A stretch of 64,000 nucleotides of DNA from Yamagishiella unicocca (taxonomy: Eukaryota; Chlorophyta; Chlorophyceae; Chlamydomonadales; Volvocaceae), in the NCBI GenBank assembly GCA_003116995.1, contig BDSL01000003.1, forward strand, positions 372,001 to 436,000, read 5' to 3'. Both the position numbers and the translations under genes were made by a program. The notes under the pieces are model-generated. The model saw only the letters and a program-made list of their open reading frames with translations, was not told where the DNA came from and did not search any database. Below are positions 38,251 to 49,122 of the stretch, piece after piece. Numbering within the stretch: the stretch's first letter is position 1; every line of letters begins with the position of its first letter.

Positions 38251-41200
38251 ATGCAGCCGAGGCAGCGTTCCGCTGCAGCCGATGCGGCCCACCTGCGCAG
38301 TCGCTCCAGGAACGGCGTGCAGCTGGTCGTCAAGGCTAGCGGCGGCGCGCTCCCCCACGCAGCCGCGGCGCCTTGGCGCAGCGTGCTTGGCCCGGAGAGC
38401 CGTCTACCCAACGTCTATTGGGGGGTGGGTCTGGGAGATGGAGCGGACGGACGGGCGGTGCACAGAATCTGAAAGGGTAGCAGCAGAACCATGGGGTTAT
38501 TGTGAATGATCCTCGGCAGCGCATCGTTCTCTCCTATCATTTTCGGCGTATTGCCCCAGGCACTAGAACAACGAGCCTCAAGGCCTGTGTGTCGGTCTCA
38601 TGTCCACAGCTCATTTAACCTTGTGCATTCCCCCCCTATCTACTTGCACAGGCCCTATCCACCGGCTCTCTCCGCCGCCTGTCTACCTTCACGGCGCTGC
38701 CACCCCCAGAGCAAGTGCTGCTGGAGGGTGAGCCAACGTACCGGTGGGTGGTTACCGGTACATGGGCGGTCGGGTGTTGATTGGCCACACATGATCGGCG
38801 TGCGCGTGTTCGGGCATGCACTGTCGCACTGTGAGTGGCATGAGCGACCCTCTTCCATTACACGACAGCTGCGGGTCGCAATAGCATAGTGCGAGGGCAT
38901 CCTGAGTGCGGCTCAGAGCACCATCTACCGTCGCACAGCTTAGTGCACCTGTGCCAGATCCCACCGCCGCTACCGGTGCGGCTGCTGCTGCTTCGTCCTT
39001 CCGACCGCAGGTACGTAAGGCAGGAAAGCACGCTCTGGTCGGCGCTGCACGCGGGCCGCCTCACCACCAGCCGGCTCAAGGATGCGCTGGGGCTCCGAGA
39101 CCGTACGGCAGCTCGGATTGTTGGCGGACCGCAGGTAGGGCCGCCTCATCGAGCTGTGGGACACACTGTCTGAAGGTTAGCTAGTTACAGGGTTCACCTA
39201 GGGGCGGATGTTCTCGCGAGCTAAGATGAGTTCCAGGACACGTTGGGGTTCCCTTAAACTGCCAGGTTGAGCACAAGGGTGCCCGGCTGCTGGCTGGCAA
39301 GCAGGGATGGGTCCGGCTGGCACGACTGGTGACCTTGTGGAGTGCGCATGTGCCCGTTCCGAGCCTGGAGACGTGCGGCAGCTCGCCGGTGGCCACCGGC
39401 ATGGCTGGCTGGCGGGACAAGCTGCTCGTCCACCGCACGCCCAATCCTTGCATCTATTCACCCAGCACCAGCGCCCACTCTCGCTCGGCAGACCTTATGT
39501 AATGCTTCCGCTCCGGTGCTCCCGCCACTCCGCCGCAGTCCGCTGAGCCCGGCGTCAACAAGGCGTACATGCACTTGCGGCAGCCGCCGTACGTGCCGCC
39601 AATGAGCAGCACCATTGGCGCTGGCGGAGAGTCGGTTGCTAAGCTGAACGAAGCCGCGCGCATGGAGTATAATGAACTGCTTTCTCGGGAGCAATGCGGG
39701 CCGGGTCGCGGTGCTGCCGGCGATGATGGCTTAAGTGAAGCGGGTAGGCAGGCAGCACCTCACACACCCGCCACACTACAGCCATGGCCGCTTGTCAGCT
39801 GGCTCTGTCGACCCCATATCATACCCGGCAGCTGACCGCCTGCAGCGGTATACTGGATAGCGAGCACTTGGACAGCGTAGCACGATGTTACGTTTAGGGT
39901 TTTAGGGAATTTAGGGTTTTGTTGGTGTCGGTGCAAGAGAGGGCCGCATGCGAGTAGACTGCAGACCTACGAGTCACCTCTATGCCTCACCTCGCAGGTA
40001 TTCAGTTCCATTGCCTCCAACCTACTCCACAAACCACAAAATATATAATTTTACCCACCTGGCACTATGGGTTGCTCCCACAGACCGGCGGCGAATCAGC
40101 GAGCTGGCGGCTCTTGCGGTGGGAGCCGCGGGGGCGACGCGCATGCGGCTGCTGTGGGGCACACTGCAGGTAGGTAGGGGGTTCTCGCGATTGCACCAGC
40201 GATCAGTCCGAGTGGGCGAGGTAACCGTGGAGCTTGCTAGGTTTACATACAGCATATGTCGGGGACATAAAATATTGTGAAGGTCATGCCACACGCGGTC
40301 GTGCGGGTGCAGCTGAAGCCCTCCAGCTTTCCTTCCGCCTCTGTCCACCTCGTGTTGCTTGCTGGCGTATGTGTCCACCACTACTGGCCACAGGAGGCGG
40401 CTGCGGTGGCGACCCTGACGGCACTCTTCCCCACCTCCCAGATTGAGGAGGTGAGGCCTCACCCAAACCTCCTAACCAGGACGGTCCCCTCGGATACTAC
40501 TTCCCGCCGCCTCCATCCCGCTGCCTTCCCGCTGCCTTCCACGCCGCTGCGCCCCGCGGTGCGTGTTGGCCCTGCAGTGATGCGTGCGTTGGCTGAGTCA
40601 TTAACTGTTGTTGCTGCAGGTGGGGCTGCTGTGCCTGTCAGACTCGCGGCCGTGGGGCATCGAGCCGGGGGAATTGCCGCAGCTGGGTGAGGCGAAGGGG
40701 TATGTGTGTATGTGGGAGGGAAGGGGGGGGAGGTGAACTGCACGGGTTGCAAGAGGCGGGACCAGAATGTCGATTGGGCCTGCCCTTAATCTCTCACTGA
40801 CTGCCCCCGGGTGCCGCAGGTGCCTCACCGGACGCGCTCATCACACATCACGTCCCCATCACCCACGAAGACATCAAGGTGCGCCCGCACGGCAGACACT
40901 GAATACGTACACCGTACGGCATTGTGTTTCGCCCACCGTACATGTGAACGCAAAACTTCGTATACTCAGGTCGGGCGTTGCACTTCTGGCTCGCCAGTAG
41001 TGTGGTGTGCATCGCTTCCATACTATCCCTCCCTTTTGTTGGCCCTGTGCGGCGAGCTTCCGTTTCCGTGATTTTAGGAATCCGTCCACCCACCGCAGGC
41101 TGCCCGTGCGGGGCTGGAGGGGGTAGCAGACAGCAGCACCGGTGCGAGTACACGCCGACATGAGGCCGCGCGCAGCTCGGCGAGTGCTGTCCTTCGCGCC

Positions 41201-43293
41201 GCCCTGGTAAGACACACGCAACAGGCCGGCGAGGCGTTGGGGGCGACCGGAGGAACATACGGCAGCCAGACAGTCACATCGCCCGTGCCGCCGCACGACG
41301 GGCTCACAGCGTCATACTACCGGTCTCGGAGCCGTCCACTGTACAGCAATGGCTCTGAGGAAGCCGTAGAGTGGCTGGCGCAGCAGCTTCTGGCAGCTCC
41401 GCCTGGCATCCAGACGTCACGGCTGGCCGGACAGGAGTCTGGTACTGTGCCGGGACCGGGAGGAGTGTGGGAGCTGCCAAGCGCATCTGGCTCATCCGAT
41501 GTGGCGGCTGTGGTCCAGCTGCGTGAGGTCGTGGAGGTGTGGCGGGAGTTACACGGTTGCGGTGGATGGGGCCTGCTGCTGTGGGTTTCAGGCAGGTGGT
41601 CAGGTGTGACCTCACGCCCCTTCGGCCACCACCTTCATCGCCCTTGGTTTGTCGGCCGTGGATTCGCGGATTATCCTTTGCCCCTTCGGCCGGGGGGATG
41701 CGCAGGTCAAGAACCACTGTCCGTTCGTCTACAAGGGTCAGCGCAAGGCACGCAAGCGTGGCATTGTGATCAACGTGAGTGCGCGGCTCGGGTAGCTGGG
41801 ATGAGTACTGAGCGGGCTCGTAACTGCCTAAAGGACGTCAAACACGACAACATGGTAGCGCCGTGCCTTTCCAAAGTCGTTTCGCGTGCCGGCTTGTGCG
41901 AGCACACGGTATGTGTTGCGACTCTGTCTGTTTTCGCTTGCACATGTATCTTTTGTGCGTGAAGGGGCCATTGTGGCTCTTAAGATCTCCTATTCCCTCC
42001 CTCCCGCCCTCCCTACCTACCGGCGCTCGTGCATGCGACAGTACGCTGTCAGCGACCGCGGCCCGGTTGCGTCGCTGTGGCCTCTGTGGGTGCCCCAGAT
42101 GCAAGCGCACATGGCCTGCAGCGGCGCGGACAGCGCGCTGCTGCTCAGCAGGTCACCGTCCAGGGGGGTCAGGCTGTTCCGGATGTTTCGGTAAGAGGCC
42201 TGATACAGCACGCGATGGTGAAATTATTGGAAAATTACGGCGCCAAGACAGGGGCGCTACAAAAGTAGGGGTGCGACATATGCTTCGTAACTGTGCGTGA
42301 CGTGCGTCTGACGAGTGAATGACGCCGGAACGCGTCCTTGCTAGGCTGCTTGGCTGGATGTTGGCCCGTAGTGGCCAGGCAGCAGTGTGTAGCGGTTTCA
42401 GTTTTTGTACTGTCGCCACAGAACGCAGCTCGCTGCCTTGTTCCTGCGGAAAACGTCATGCTTGCGGAATGGCCTCACTTGCATTATTGCGTGTTCGCCG
42501 CAACAATGGCTGACCTTCCAACATCCCGTGTTGCGCCCGCCCTCCCATGAATGATTTTTCTTGTCGTACCGGTGACTCCGGGGAATAAAGGGATGACGCC
42601 TACCTGACTTCTGCACTAGAGCTCGTACGCGAGCTCCAATGCTCGCATGTCGCTCGCAACGAGCCACCTGGTGCCGACCCATGGGTCGGCCGACCCGGGT
42701 ACGGCGAATTCGTGATGCGTACCGTGGCCATCGCTCGCGGCTCCGAAACCGTCATCGCGACCAGGTCAACGCCGCAAGTGAGTACGCATGGTGCCCGTCG
42801 TACACCGAGCTGGTCCTGCGGTGTCGTATGGTATATTGGACCCCACGCAGTAGTCACTGTTACAGTGGGCCCCAGACCGTACCCACGTGTCAGCGTGGGG
42901 GGGTTCGCGATGGCCTCCTCAGTGCGTAGTAATGGTTCACAATCTGAAAACAATGTTTGCGTAATGATGGATAACACTCTGCAAGCACTATTTGTGTAAT
43001 AATGGATAACAATCTGCAAACAATGTTTAAACGAACGGAGCTCCCGGGCACAATTATGCCAGCATGACTGGACTAGGGTCCGTGCGGCCTTGATCTGGTG
43101 CGAAGGATGCCTAGTGTATTAGGTACGTCAATAATAGGGCCCACCGAGCGCATCGTGTGTGTACTGTGACTGGCTCAGCGTCGTGGCTGGTGTACGTGAT
43201 GCCGCCTGATGACGCACCGCTTGTACTTCATCGTACGTCGATTTGCTGCAGGTACCGGGTACGGACAGCAGCGGCTTCTGGTCTACGCGATGA
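38251..43293 (+). CDS. YqaJ-type PD-(D/E)XK nuclease-domain protein
   Basis: Predicted DNA nuclease of the YqaJ/lambda-exonuclease fold. Thirteen exons joining in phase: 38251-38424, 38652-38743, 39011-39134, 39539-39743, 40084-40169, 40394-40450, 40620-40686, 40820-40878, 41099-41536, 41706-41774, 42042-42190, 42591-42777, 43252-43293 (last one least certain); about 582 aa. Family landmarks in order: LWSALHAGRLTTSRLKDALG (about 95-115), TRMRLLWGT, EEVGLLCLSDSRPWGI, the motif GASPDALI (Asp about 273) and VEVKNHCPF (Glu about 434, Lys about 436), then WVPQMQAHMACSGA and SRSPSRGVRLFRMFRDD. The Asp and the E-x-K are the expected metal-binding and catalytic residues. A low-complexity stretch of roughly 140 residues (exon 41099-41536) separates them, unusual for the fold. 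The N-terminus (Ala/Arg-rich) could be an organelle transit peptide. Role may be organellar or nuclear DNA repair; not shown by the sequence. Confidence 0.85.
39893..39921 (+). repeat. Telomere-like tract in the YqaJ gene intron
   Basis: Three units of TTTAGGG/TTTTAGGG within 29 bases (TTTAGGG, TTTTAGGG, then TTTAGGG after two extra bases), in the intron between exons 39539-39743 and 40084-40169. Fits a plant/volvocine telomere-type insertion at a repaired break. Confidence 0.7.
42847..42880 (-). repeat. Dispersed-repeat terminus in the YqaJ gene
   Basis: On the minus strand this reads TACGGTCTGGGGCCCACTGT followed by AACAGTG, the same end sequence as at 44.0 and 49.9 kb. It lies in the last proposed intron of the YqaJ gene, which makes the 3' end of that gene harder to place. 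Confidence 0.6.
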
Positions 43294-44627
43294 CCTGACA
43301 TCTGACCGGACCGCACCTGTGAAGCGCTGCTGGTCCAAGATGGCAAGCGATGAACCTCAGTGTGCTCCGCTGATGAACCGGTCTAGACACGCGACGGAAC
43401 AGCAGACTCCAAGTAGCAGCCGTCGATCAGCAAGCAGCCGCTCTGACCATGGCGTGTAAGTCTGCTGCTAACCAACCCTTGCAGTAACACGGCAGTTTGG
43501 GTTACGATGGAATTATGCCGGAGGACGATCATCCCTGCTATGATCGTGTCACAGCAGAACTCGGTCCCTAGGCTCCCTTCTGGGGGCGTGTGCCCGCCCG
43601 AATTTAATTGAGCTTTTTATCCAATAAACCGTTGCCTTGTTTAATTAAGGCATTGTTGGGGGTGCGTACTACAGTGGCGCACTCTTGGTCTGGAACACAC
43701 TTGGTCTGGAACAGTTACTACTAGTGCAGTGAATCGACCCTGTGGCAAGGTTACAAGGACCCACTGAACCCATTGTTACTACTAGTGGCGCGAAGGAGAC
43801 CACATCATAACTATAACAATCGACATGGGACATGGCATTCTCCCCACATAACTCCCGCCATTTAGACTACTCCCCCCTGTGTGGTTGGTGCAGCTGTTTC
43901 TTTCTCTGGCCCCTTGCTCGGGGTTTCTGGTGGTTTCTTCCTGCGACTCTTTCGGTGTCAGGCGATGCGCCCGATTGCTCTACATTATGGCCTGGGGCCC
44001 ATTGTAATAATCACTACTACTTCTGCAGTGCTTGGGCGGCAGCCCTGCAGGGCCAAACTATTTTCACCGGGCCCGCCCCCGCATCTCATCAATGCCCCTG
44101 GCAACACGGCCAACCAAGTAATCATCCCGCGGCAAACAGTTTCCTGCACTCGACAAACACGTGAAACCAAGAACAACTGGAACATGCTGATAACCGTGCA
44201 GCTGGGGAATTGGCGACTTGTGACAGCAATCGCAATGGCGCTTCCACAGCTCACCACGAATGCGCGGCATAATGACGCCCCTATGCGTATTCACAGACCG
44301 CCGAGTTGCGGCAGTGGGGTCCGGGCCGTTAACCCCAACATAGTAACCGATGGACGCTAATCAGTTTGCCGGGGACGATGAAAAGTTGGACACCACTGTA
44401 ACCGAAGCGGCGGTATCCTCAAGGATCCCAACACCGCCGCGCAAGAAACACCGTCGCTCGGTACAGACCCGACGCCCGATAACAACCATCGAGGCACCCC
44501 GCTAACCACCTACAGCCCAAACCTACCAACGGCGCTTTCCTGAACTAATTCAGCGCTGTGTGCGTGCACATCCTGCCTACATGTAAGACCGGCGGTGTCG
44601 TCGCTAGTTCTTCTGTCAACAACTACC
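43294..44627. other. Spacer after the YqaJ gene, with repeat fragments
   Basis: Contains repeat fragments near 43680-43790 (CTCTTGGTCTGGAAC, twice in short form, also at 3285; GGTTACAAGGACCCA, also at 3366) and the repeat copy at 43921-44010. The stretch 44390-44560 is T-poor on the plus strand. No supported gene. Confidence 0.5.
43921..44010 (+). repeat. Dispersed repeat, copy 1
   Basis: Shares GGGTTTCTGGTGGTTT and, about 40 bases on, CAGGCGATGC, CCCGAT, GCTCTAC and CTGGGGCCCATT with 49813-49930. Order and spacing are similar in both, so they are copies of one element. No coding capacity. Confidence 0.75.
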
Positions 44628-46198
44628 CTAGTAGTCGTTCTCAATTACTATCACCTCGACGTTCTCGCGCCCATGGTGGTGGTGGTGGTGGTGCCCGTGG
44701 TGATGGTGGTACGGCATGGAGGCTTCGTAGTACACGGTCTGCTGCGGCGCTTGCTGGTACATGGGTTGCGGCGCAACAACATACGTGGGCTGCGGCGCGG
44801 TGACGTACATGGGCTGCTGCGGCGCTGGCTGGTACATGGGTTGCGGCGCAACGGCGTATTGGGGCGCGGGCTGGAATTGCGGCGCGGGCTGGAATTGGGG
44901 TGCGGCCTGGTACTGAGGCGCGGGCTGATACTGAGGCGCGGGCTGATACTGAGGAGGGGCTGCGTAAGTGGGCTGCTGCTGTGCGTAAGCGACTGGTTGA
45001 GGCGCGGCGACGTAGGCAGACATCTGGCCGGTGGCGTACACGGGCGCAACGGGTGCTACGGCGGCTGCCGGCGGGGCGGCGTAGGTTGGTTGGGGGCCAC
45101 CGGCTGGGTTCGTCGCGATGTTGGGTGTCCACTTGAGGGCGACTGCAATGAAGCCGTGCTGCTTCTGGCTCTTCTTGCTCATGACGGGCACGTTGATGCG
45201 GTCTGATCCTGACTCGCGCGCACGCGCAAATTGGAATGTGCAGGAACCGATGTACTCGTCGCGGCCAATGTCATCGTCCTGCGGGGCAAGGGGTTTGCGA
45301 CACGTGACTACTCCCGCACCGACCAAGAACGTGACGACTGCCGCACCGACCAAGGACGTGAGATAGATGCTCAGATCGGTGTTCGTAGGCGTACACAGCT
45401 GGCTATTTGGTAGGGTCATGGCTGCTGAAAATCCTAGCATTTGTCCCCCACAACGTGCCGCCCGTTGGGTTTGCGGGCTGTGGGACGCGGCCCGCAAACC
45501 CAACGGGACTCTCAGCGAATTCAGCTGCAGAGCGTACCTTGATCTCTATTTCCGCATCGTTCTCATTGATCAGGTTGAACTGGAAGGTCTCGTTCCAAAC
45601 GGGGTTCCGGCCGCCGTTCACAGCAGTTTTCGAGCGAAAGGTCTGCCCGCCAACACGGAGAACGCAGTAGGGATCCTGCCTAAAGGGACATCGACAAGAG
45701 GAAGGACAAAAATCACTTGGCTGAAGGTGCTGCAATACGTGGGCAAACCCTGGCAAACCGACGCAAGGGAACACGTAGGGTTTTGAGTTCGTGCCGGGCA
45801 TTGCTGTGTACTTAGTAACCCAGCATGACGGTTCTGCAAATGATTGAAGGCTTCAATCGCTCGGTCCACGCATTTGCTGCTGCAGGAGGAGCCTGGAGAA
45901 GCGTGCCTTGCCGCCGCCCAGACTGCCACAGAGGGCTACAGACAGCGTCCTCATAAATGCATGTGCCAATTAGTTAATGTCTACGAATTGTTTTAAGCCA
46001 CGTATGCCAGCGTTTCCTGCCGCTTCCGTGACCGCTCGCGATGCACGGGATGGCCGACATGCACCACTCCATTTGAGGATGTAGATGAACACTGCTTCAT
46101 CGCAGATTCTGCGCAACTGACCTGCAAAACCAGTCCCGATCCTTAAGGTCCTTGGCGAACTCGACTGTCACGGACATTACACCCGCGGCCAAAGCCAT
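44628..46198 (-). CDS. Small C2-domain protein 2 with PQ-rich and His-rich tail
   Basis: Probable Ca2+/lipid-binding C2 protein. Exons 46198-46122, 45679-45538, 45278-44628 (289 aa). C2 core: VTVEFAKDLKDRDWF, QDPYCVLRVGG, NPVWNETFQFN, loop DDDIGRDEYIG, then NVP-type strand INVPVMSKKSQKQHGF. The tail, residues about 135-260, is a run of PAPQYQ/PAPQFQ-like repeats and APQPMY units; it ends with a His cluster (11 His with one Gly within the run HHHHGHHHHHHH) and the acidic end VEVIVIENDY. Same exon plan as the other two paralogs. The last acidic loop position is Glu here, where paralog 1 has Asp. The His cluster could bind Zn2+, Ni2+ or Cu2+ (inference). Confidence 0.9.
45461..45507. repeat. 18-bp perfect hairpin in C2 gene 2 intron 2
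   Basis: CCCGTTGGGTTTGCGGGC (45461-45478) is exactly complementary to 45490-45507, leaving an 11-base loop. It sits inside the second intron, 31 bases from the donor side, and would form a very stable stem in the pre-mRNA. Confidence 0.9.
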
Positions 46199-47339
46199 AT
46201 TCAATGAGTATTGTATGAGCACTCAGGTAGTGTTGTAGGGTGTTGTTTATGCCTGATATCAGGGTTTAAGTGCTGATGACGCTGGTGACAAGAGGCTTGA
46301 AGACTATAAGCTTGAAGGCTGCCACTGCTTATGATACCGTGTTAATATTAGCAGATTGTGTTAGTAATATAATCCACGGAAATGGCTCGCGTACCGGTAT
46401 ACGCTTGGACACTGTCCCAATATGTGTGAGGCGAAGCTGGGTACGCAAAGGTGACTAACAACTTGCAATAACACGTAAGTGTGGCGCTATTCCACGATAA
46501 ACCAGGTTTTCATGATTCGTGTCCGTGTCGGCAAGAACTGACCCTTCAACGACTTCCGCCGAGCCGACGTTGTCCGACATGATCACACTTGTACAGCGGT
46601 ACCTTGAGGAAAAATGATAATTTCGAATATTTTGTTCAATGCGTTGGTAAATTCAGCTGTTATGGCGCGCATTAGACTCTATCAGCTGACGCGAGATGAA
46701 GAGCATCTCCGCGGTTTCCATGGGAAATTTGCAACCAGCATATTACTATCCTTGCCTTGACACGCAGTATTAGATCCCACCAGGTGTAAGGTTGCCGTTG
46801 GATTGATGCAGGAAATATAGCCGTGCGACGGCTATCGTGTGCGTATGGTAACACGCACGGTGCTGGCGGTGATTTAGGCTTCTCGGGATTGTGTGCGGTG
46901 GGCCCGTTGCTTGCGATGGGTTCTTCAAACTTAGCCGCGCTAGCTATCAAAAGCGATACATGCAAATAATGCCGTGCCAGAGCCCCAGACGGCCGTGCCG
47001 TGCCGCGGCCCTGCTGCCTGTATGCACCCACCACACCTCACACGGGCGGCAGCCCGCAGTAGGTAGCACGGCGCGCGCATCACGGCTTGCCCCTTGATGG
47101 CCCTTAATGCCTCGCATGGGCAAGTACATATCGCGCCCAACCAATTTCAACTCCATCGGCCTGCAGAAACACTTACGACCTACGTAGACGTACGTCCAGA
47201 AAAACCTAAGATTGATCCTCGCTCCATGAATGCTGTGTGCCCATCGCGCGGATTCACGACATAACTGCTGCGTGCGTACGTGTTCCGTCCTAGATGCATG
47301 AAGGGACGTTTGCGCGTATAAGCGCTTTCAGTATCTCAG
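46199..47339. other. Spacer upstream of C2 gene 2
   Basis: Divergent region between C2 gene 2 and the unrecognised plus-strand gene. A first exon of the latter should lie here; one ATG at 47117 opens a short frame beginning MGKYISRPTNFNS, but its phase does not join the next exon, so it is not claimed. Nothing else seen. Confidence 0.35.
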
Positions 47340-49122
47340 TCCGACAGCTTGGGCGTCATCAGCATCGACATGCGTGGCAAGGAAGGTGTGATGCAAGACG
47401 AGGCGATGCGATACGTCGGGCCACTACTCCAGCAGCTGGTCCTGGGCCAGCTGGCCCTAGGCCGGCTGGGCCTACTACTGCTTCCAACTACTGCTTCCAA
47501 CTACTGCTTACAAATACGCATCGAGTAGTGACAATCCGCCTAAGGGCGGGTGTCCTCATTACGAGCCGTGAGGCCGAGGATTGCAGTTTAAGAGTGTGTT
47601 ATTACTCTTGCATGCAAGACACCATAATCGCATAAATGCAATAAGCACGGTTCCCCAGCTTGCTTCTCAGATATCGGGTTAGGTTGGGTCCTGGCTGTTA
47701 CTACGCCGTCGCCGCGTCCCGCATCGTACTCGCAACTTCTTCTGGTATTCACACCTCAGCATTCCACACTTTTCTCGGTAACGTATACGCACAGCGTCTG
47801 CTCGATCCTCTAGTTTTGCTTACGTGCTGTGTTCCTTTGGTTCCTTGCAGGGCCATCTACGAGGTTATATGCGACTTATAAACTACGCGTTACCGTAAGG
47901 TATAATTACTATAGCCATCGCTTTCCTCTACAGCAGCAACATTTTGCCCCGTCATCTAGAGTTCACCTGCCCAAAGATGATCGGGCACATTCTCATGATT
48001 GTATCCATGAGCTTGCGAGCGGCACGGATGTGTTTTCGAGGCTGCGGCGGAGCTCAATATGCTGCGGCACGTCAACAACAATATCGCCAGCGCCAAACTC
48101 AAAGCTCAGACGGACGAGACCATGGCGCATCGCATCCTGCTGCTGGCGCTCAAGGCCAAGGTCGTGGACCCGCTGCTGGCGAAGCAACGGCAGCAGCAGG
48201 CCGTCGCAGGTACGTAAAAAGATATGCTCCTTCCTGCAATTTAATAGGGCAGACTTTGAAGCTATGTACGATTTCCCTTCGGGGCAAGGTCAATCGTCCG
48301 AGGCGCCTGCCTCACGCATGGGTCAGCTGAATGCTATGCCCTGGGCCCCTTTCCATGTGCCATGGGTCTGCGCTGCGCTACTGGCTCAATTGCGTGCCAG
48401 GTTCGCTGCTGCTGTAACATCATTATACGGTGTTTCACGTTACCGGTACTGCTGGTGACCACCACCACGGCAGTAACTTTGCAATTGATCAAAAGGTTCT
48501 TGATGGCTACGAGGCCATGCATGCATGTACCTACTGGAAAGAAAACGCGAAGGGCGGCAACACGAGTAAAGGGCATAGCCATGTATGCACGTGCCGCTCG
48601 ATGTGTAGGCGGTTATGCACACGATGCCTCGCTGCTGCCTGCCTGCTGCTGTGATCGCAGGCACAGCAGCAACGGAACAGAGCCTCAACGACGACGGCGG
48701 CCGCGGTGCGTTTGTGTGGACGTGTATCGCGCATTCGTATTCAGCTTGCTTGCTGCTACATACTCGGTGTTGCCATGTTCTCTGCTGGTCCTGGGTTCGC
48801 CCAGCTTTTGAGAACACTTATCATTATTACGCTTTTGGGTGACGCGACGATACGTACGGATTGTCGCATGGATTGACGTACGGATCCTAGCACACACCCA
48901 TGTCGTCCAACCGAACCAAGGTTGTAATGACTGTTACAGTGGGCCCAGTCCACAACGGAAAGCTACGGTGTCAAATTTTGGATGCCGTCATCCTAAACTC
49001 AACCTTGGTTATCTCTGGTCGCGCCCTGCTGTTGCGTTGCAGGAACACCAGTGCCAATGGAGGTGTCAAAGGTGGATCTGACGGCGTGGACAAATGTGCC
49101 AATGGTGTCCCCACCGCCGTAG
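47340..49122 (+). CDS. Unrecognised helical protein, 5' end unresolved
   Basis: Five exons join in phase: 47340-47385, 47851-47894, 48041-48209, 48661-48705, 49043-49122 (stop TAG at 49120-49122), giving at least 128 aa. The strongest exon is the third: charged and helical, with AAAELNMLRHVNNNIASAK and RILLLALKAKVVDPLLAK, reading like a short coiled coil, followed by a Gln run. The C-terminus is MEVSKVDLTAWTNVPMV, then SPPP. Codons in exons 3-5 are GC3-rich like other genes here, and donors are good (GTACGT, GTGCGT). The first two exons are less sure and the start codon was not found. I do not recognise a family. The gene lies between C2 genes 2 and 3 on the opposite strand. Confidence 0.42.
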
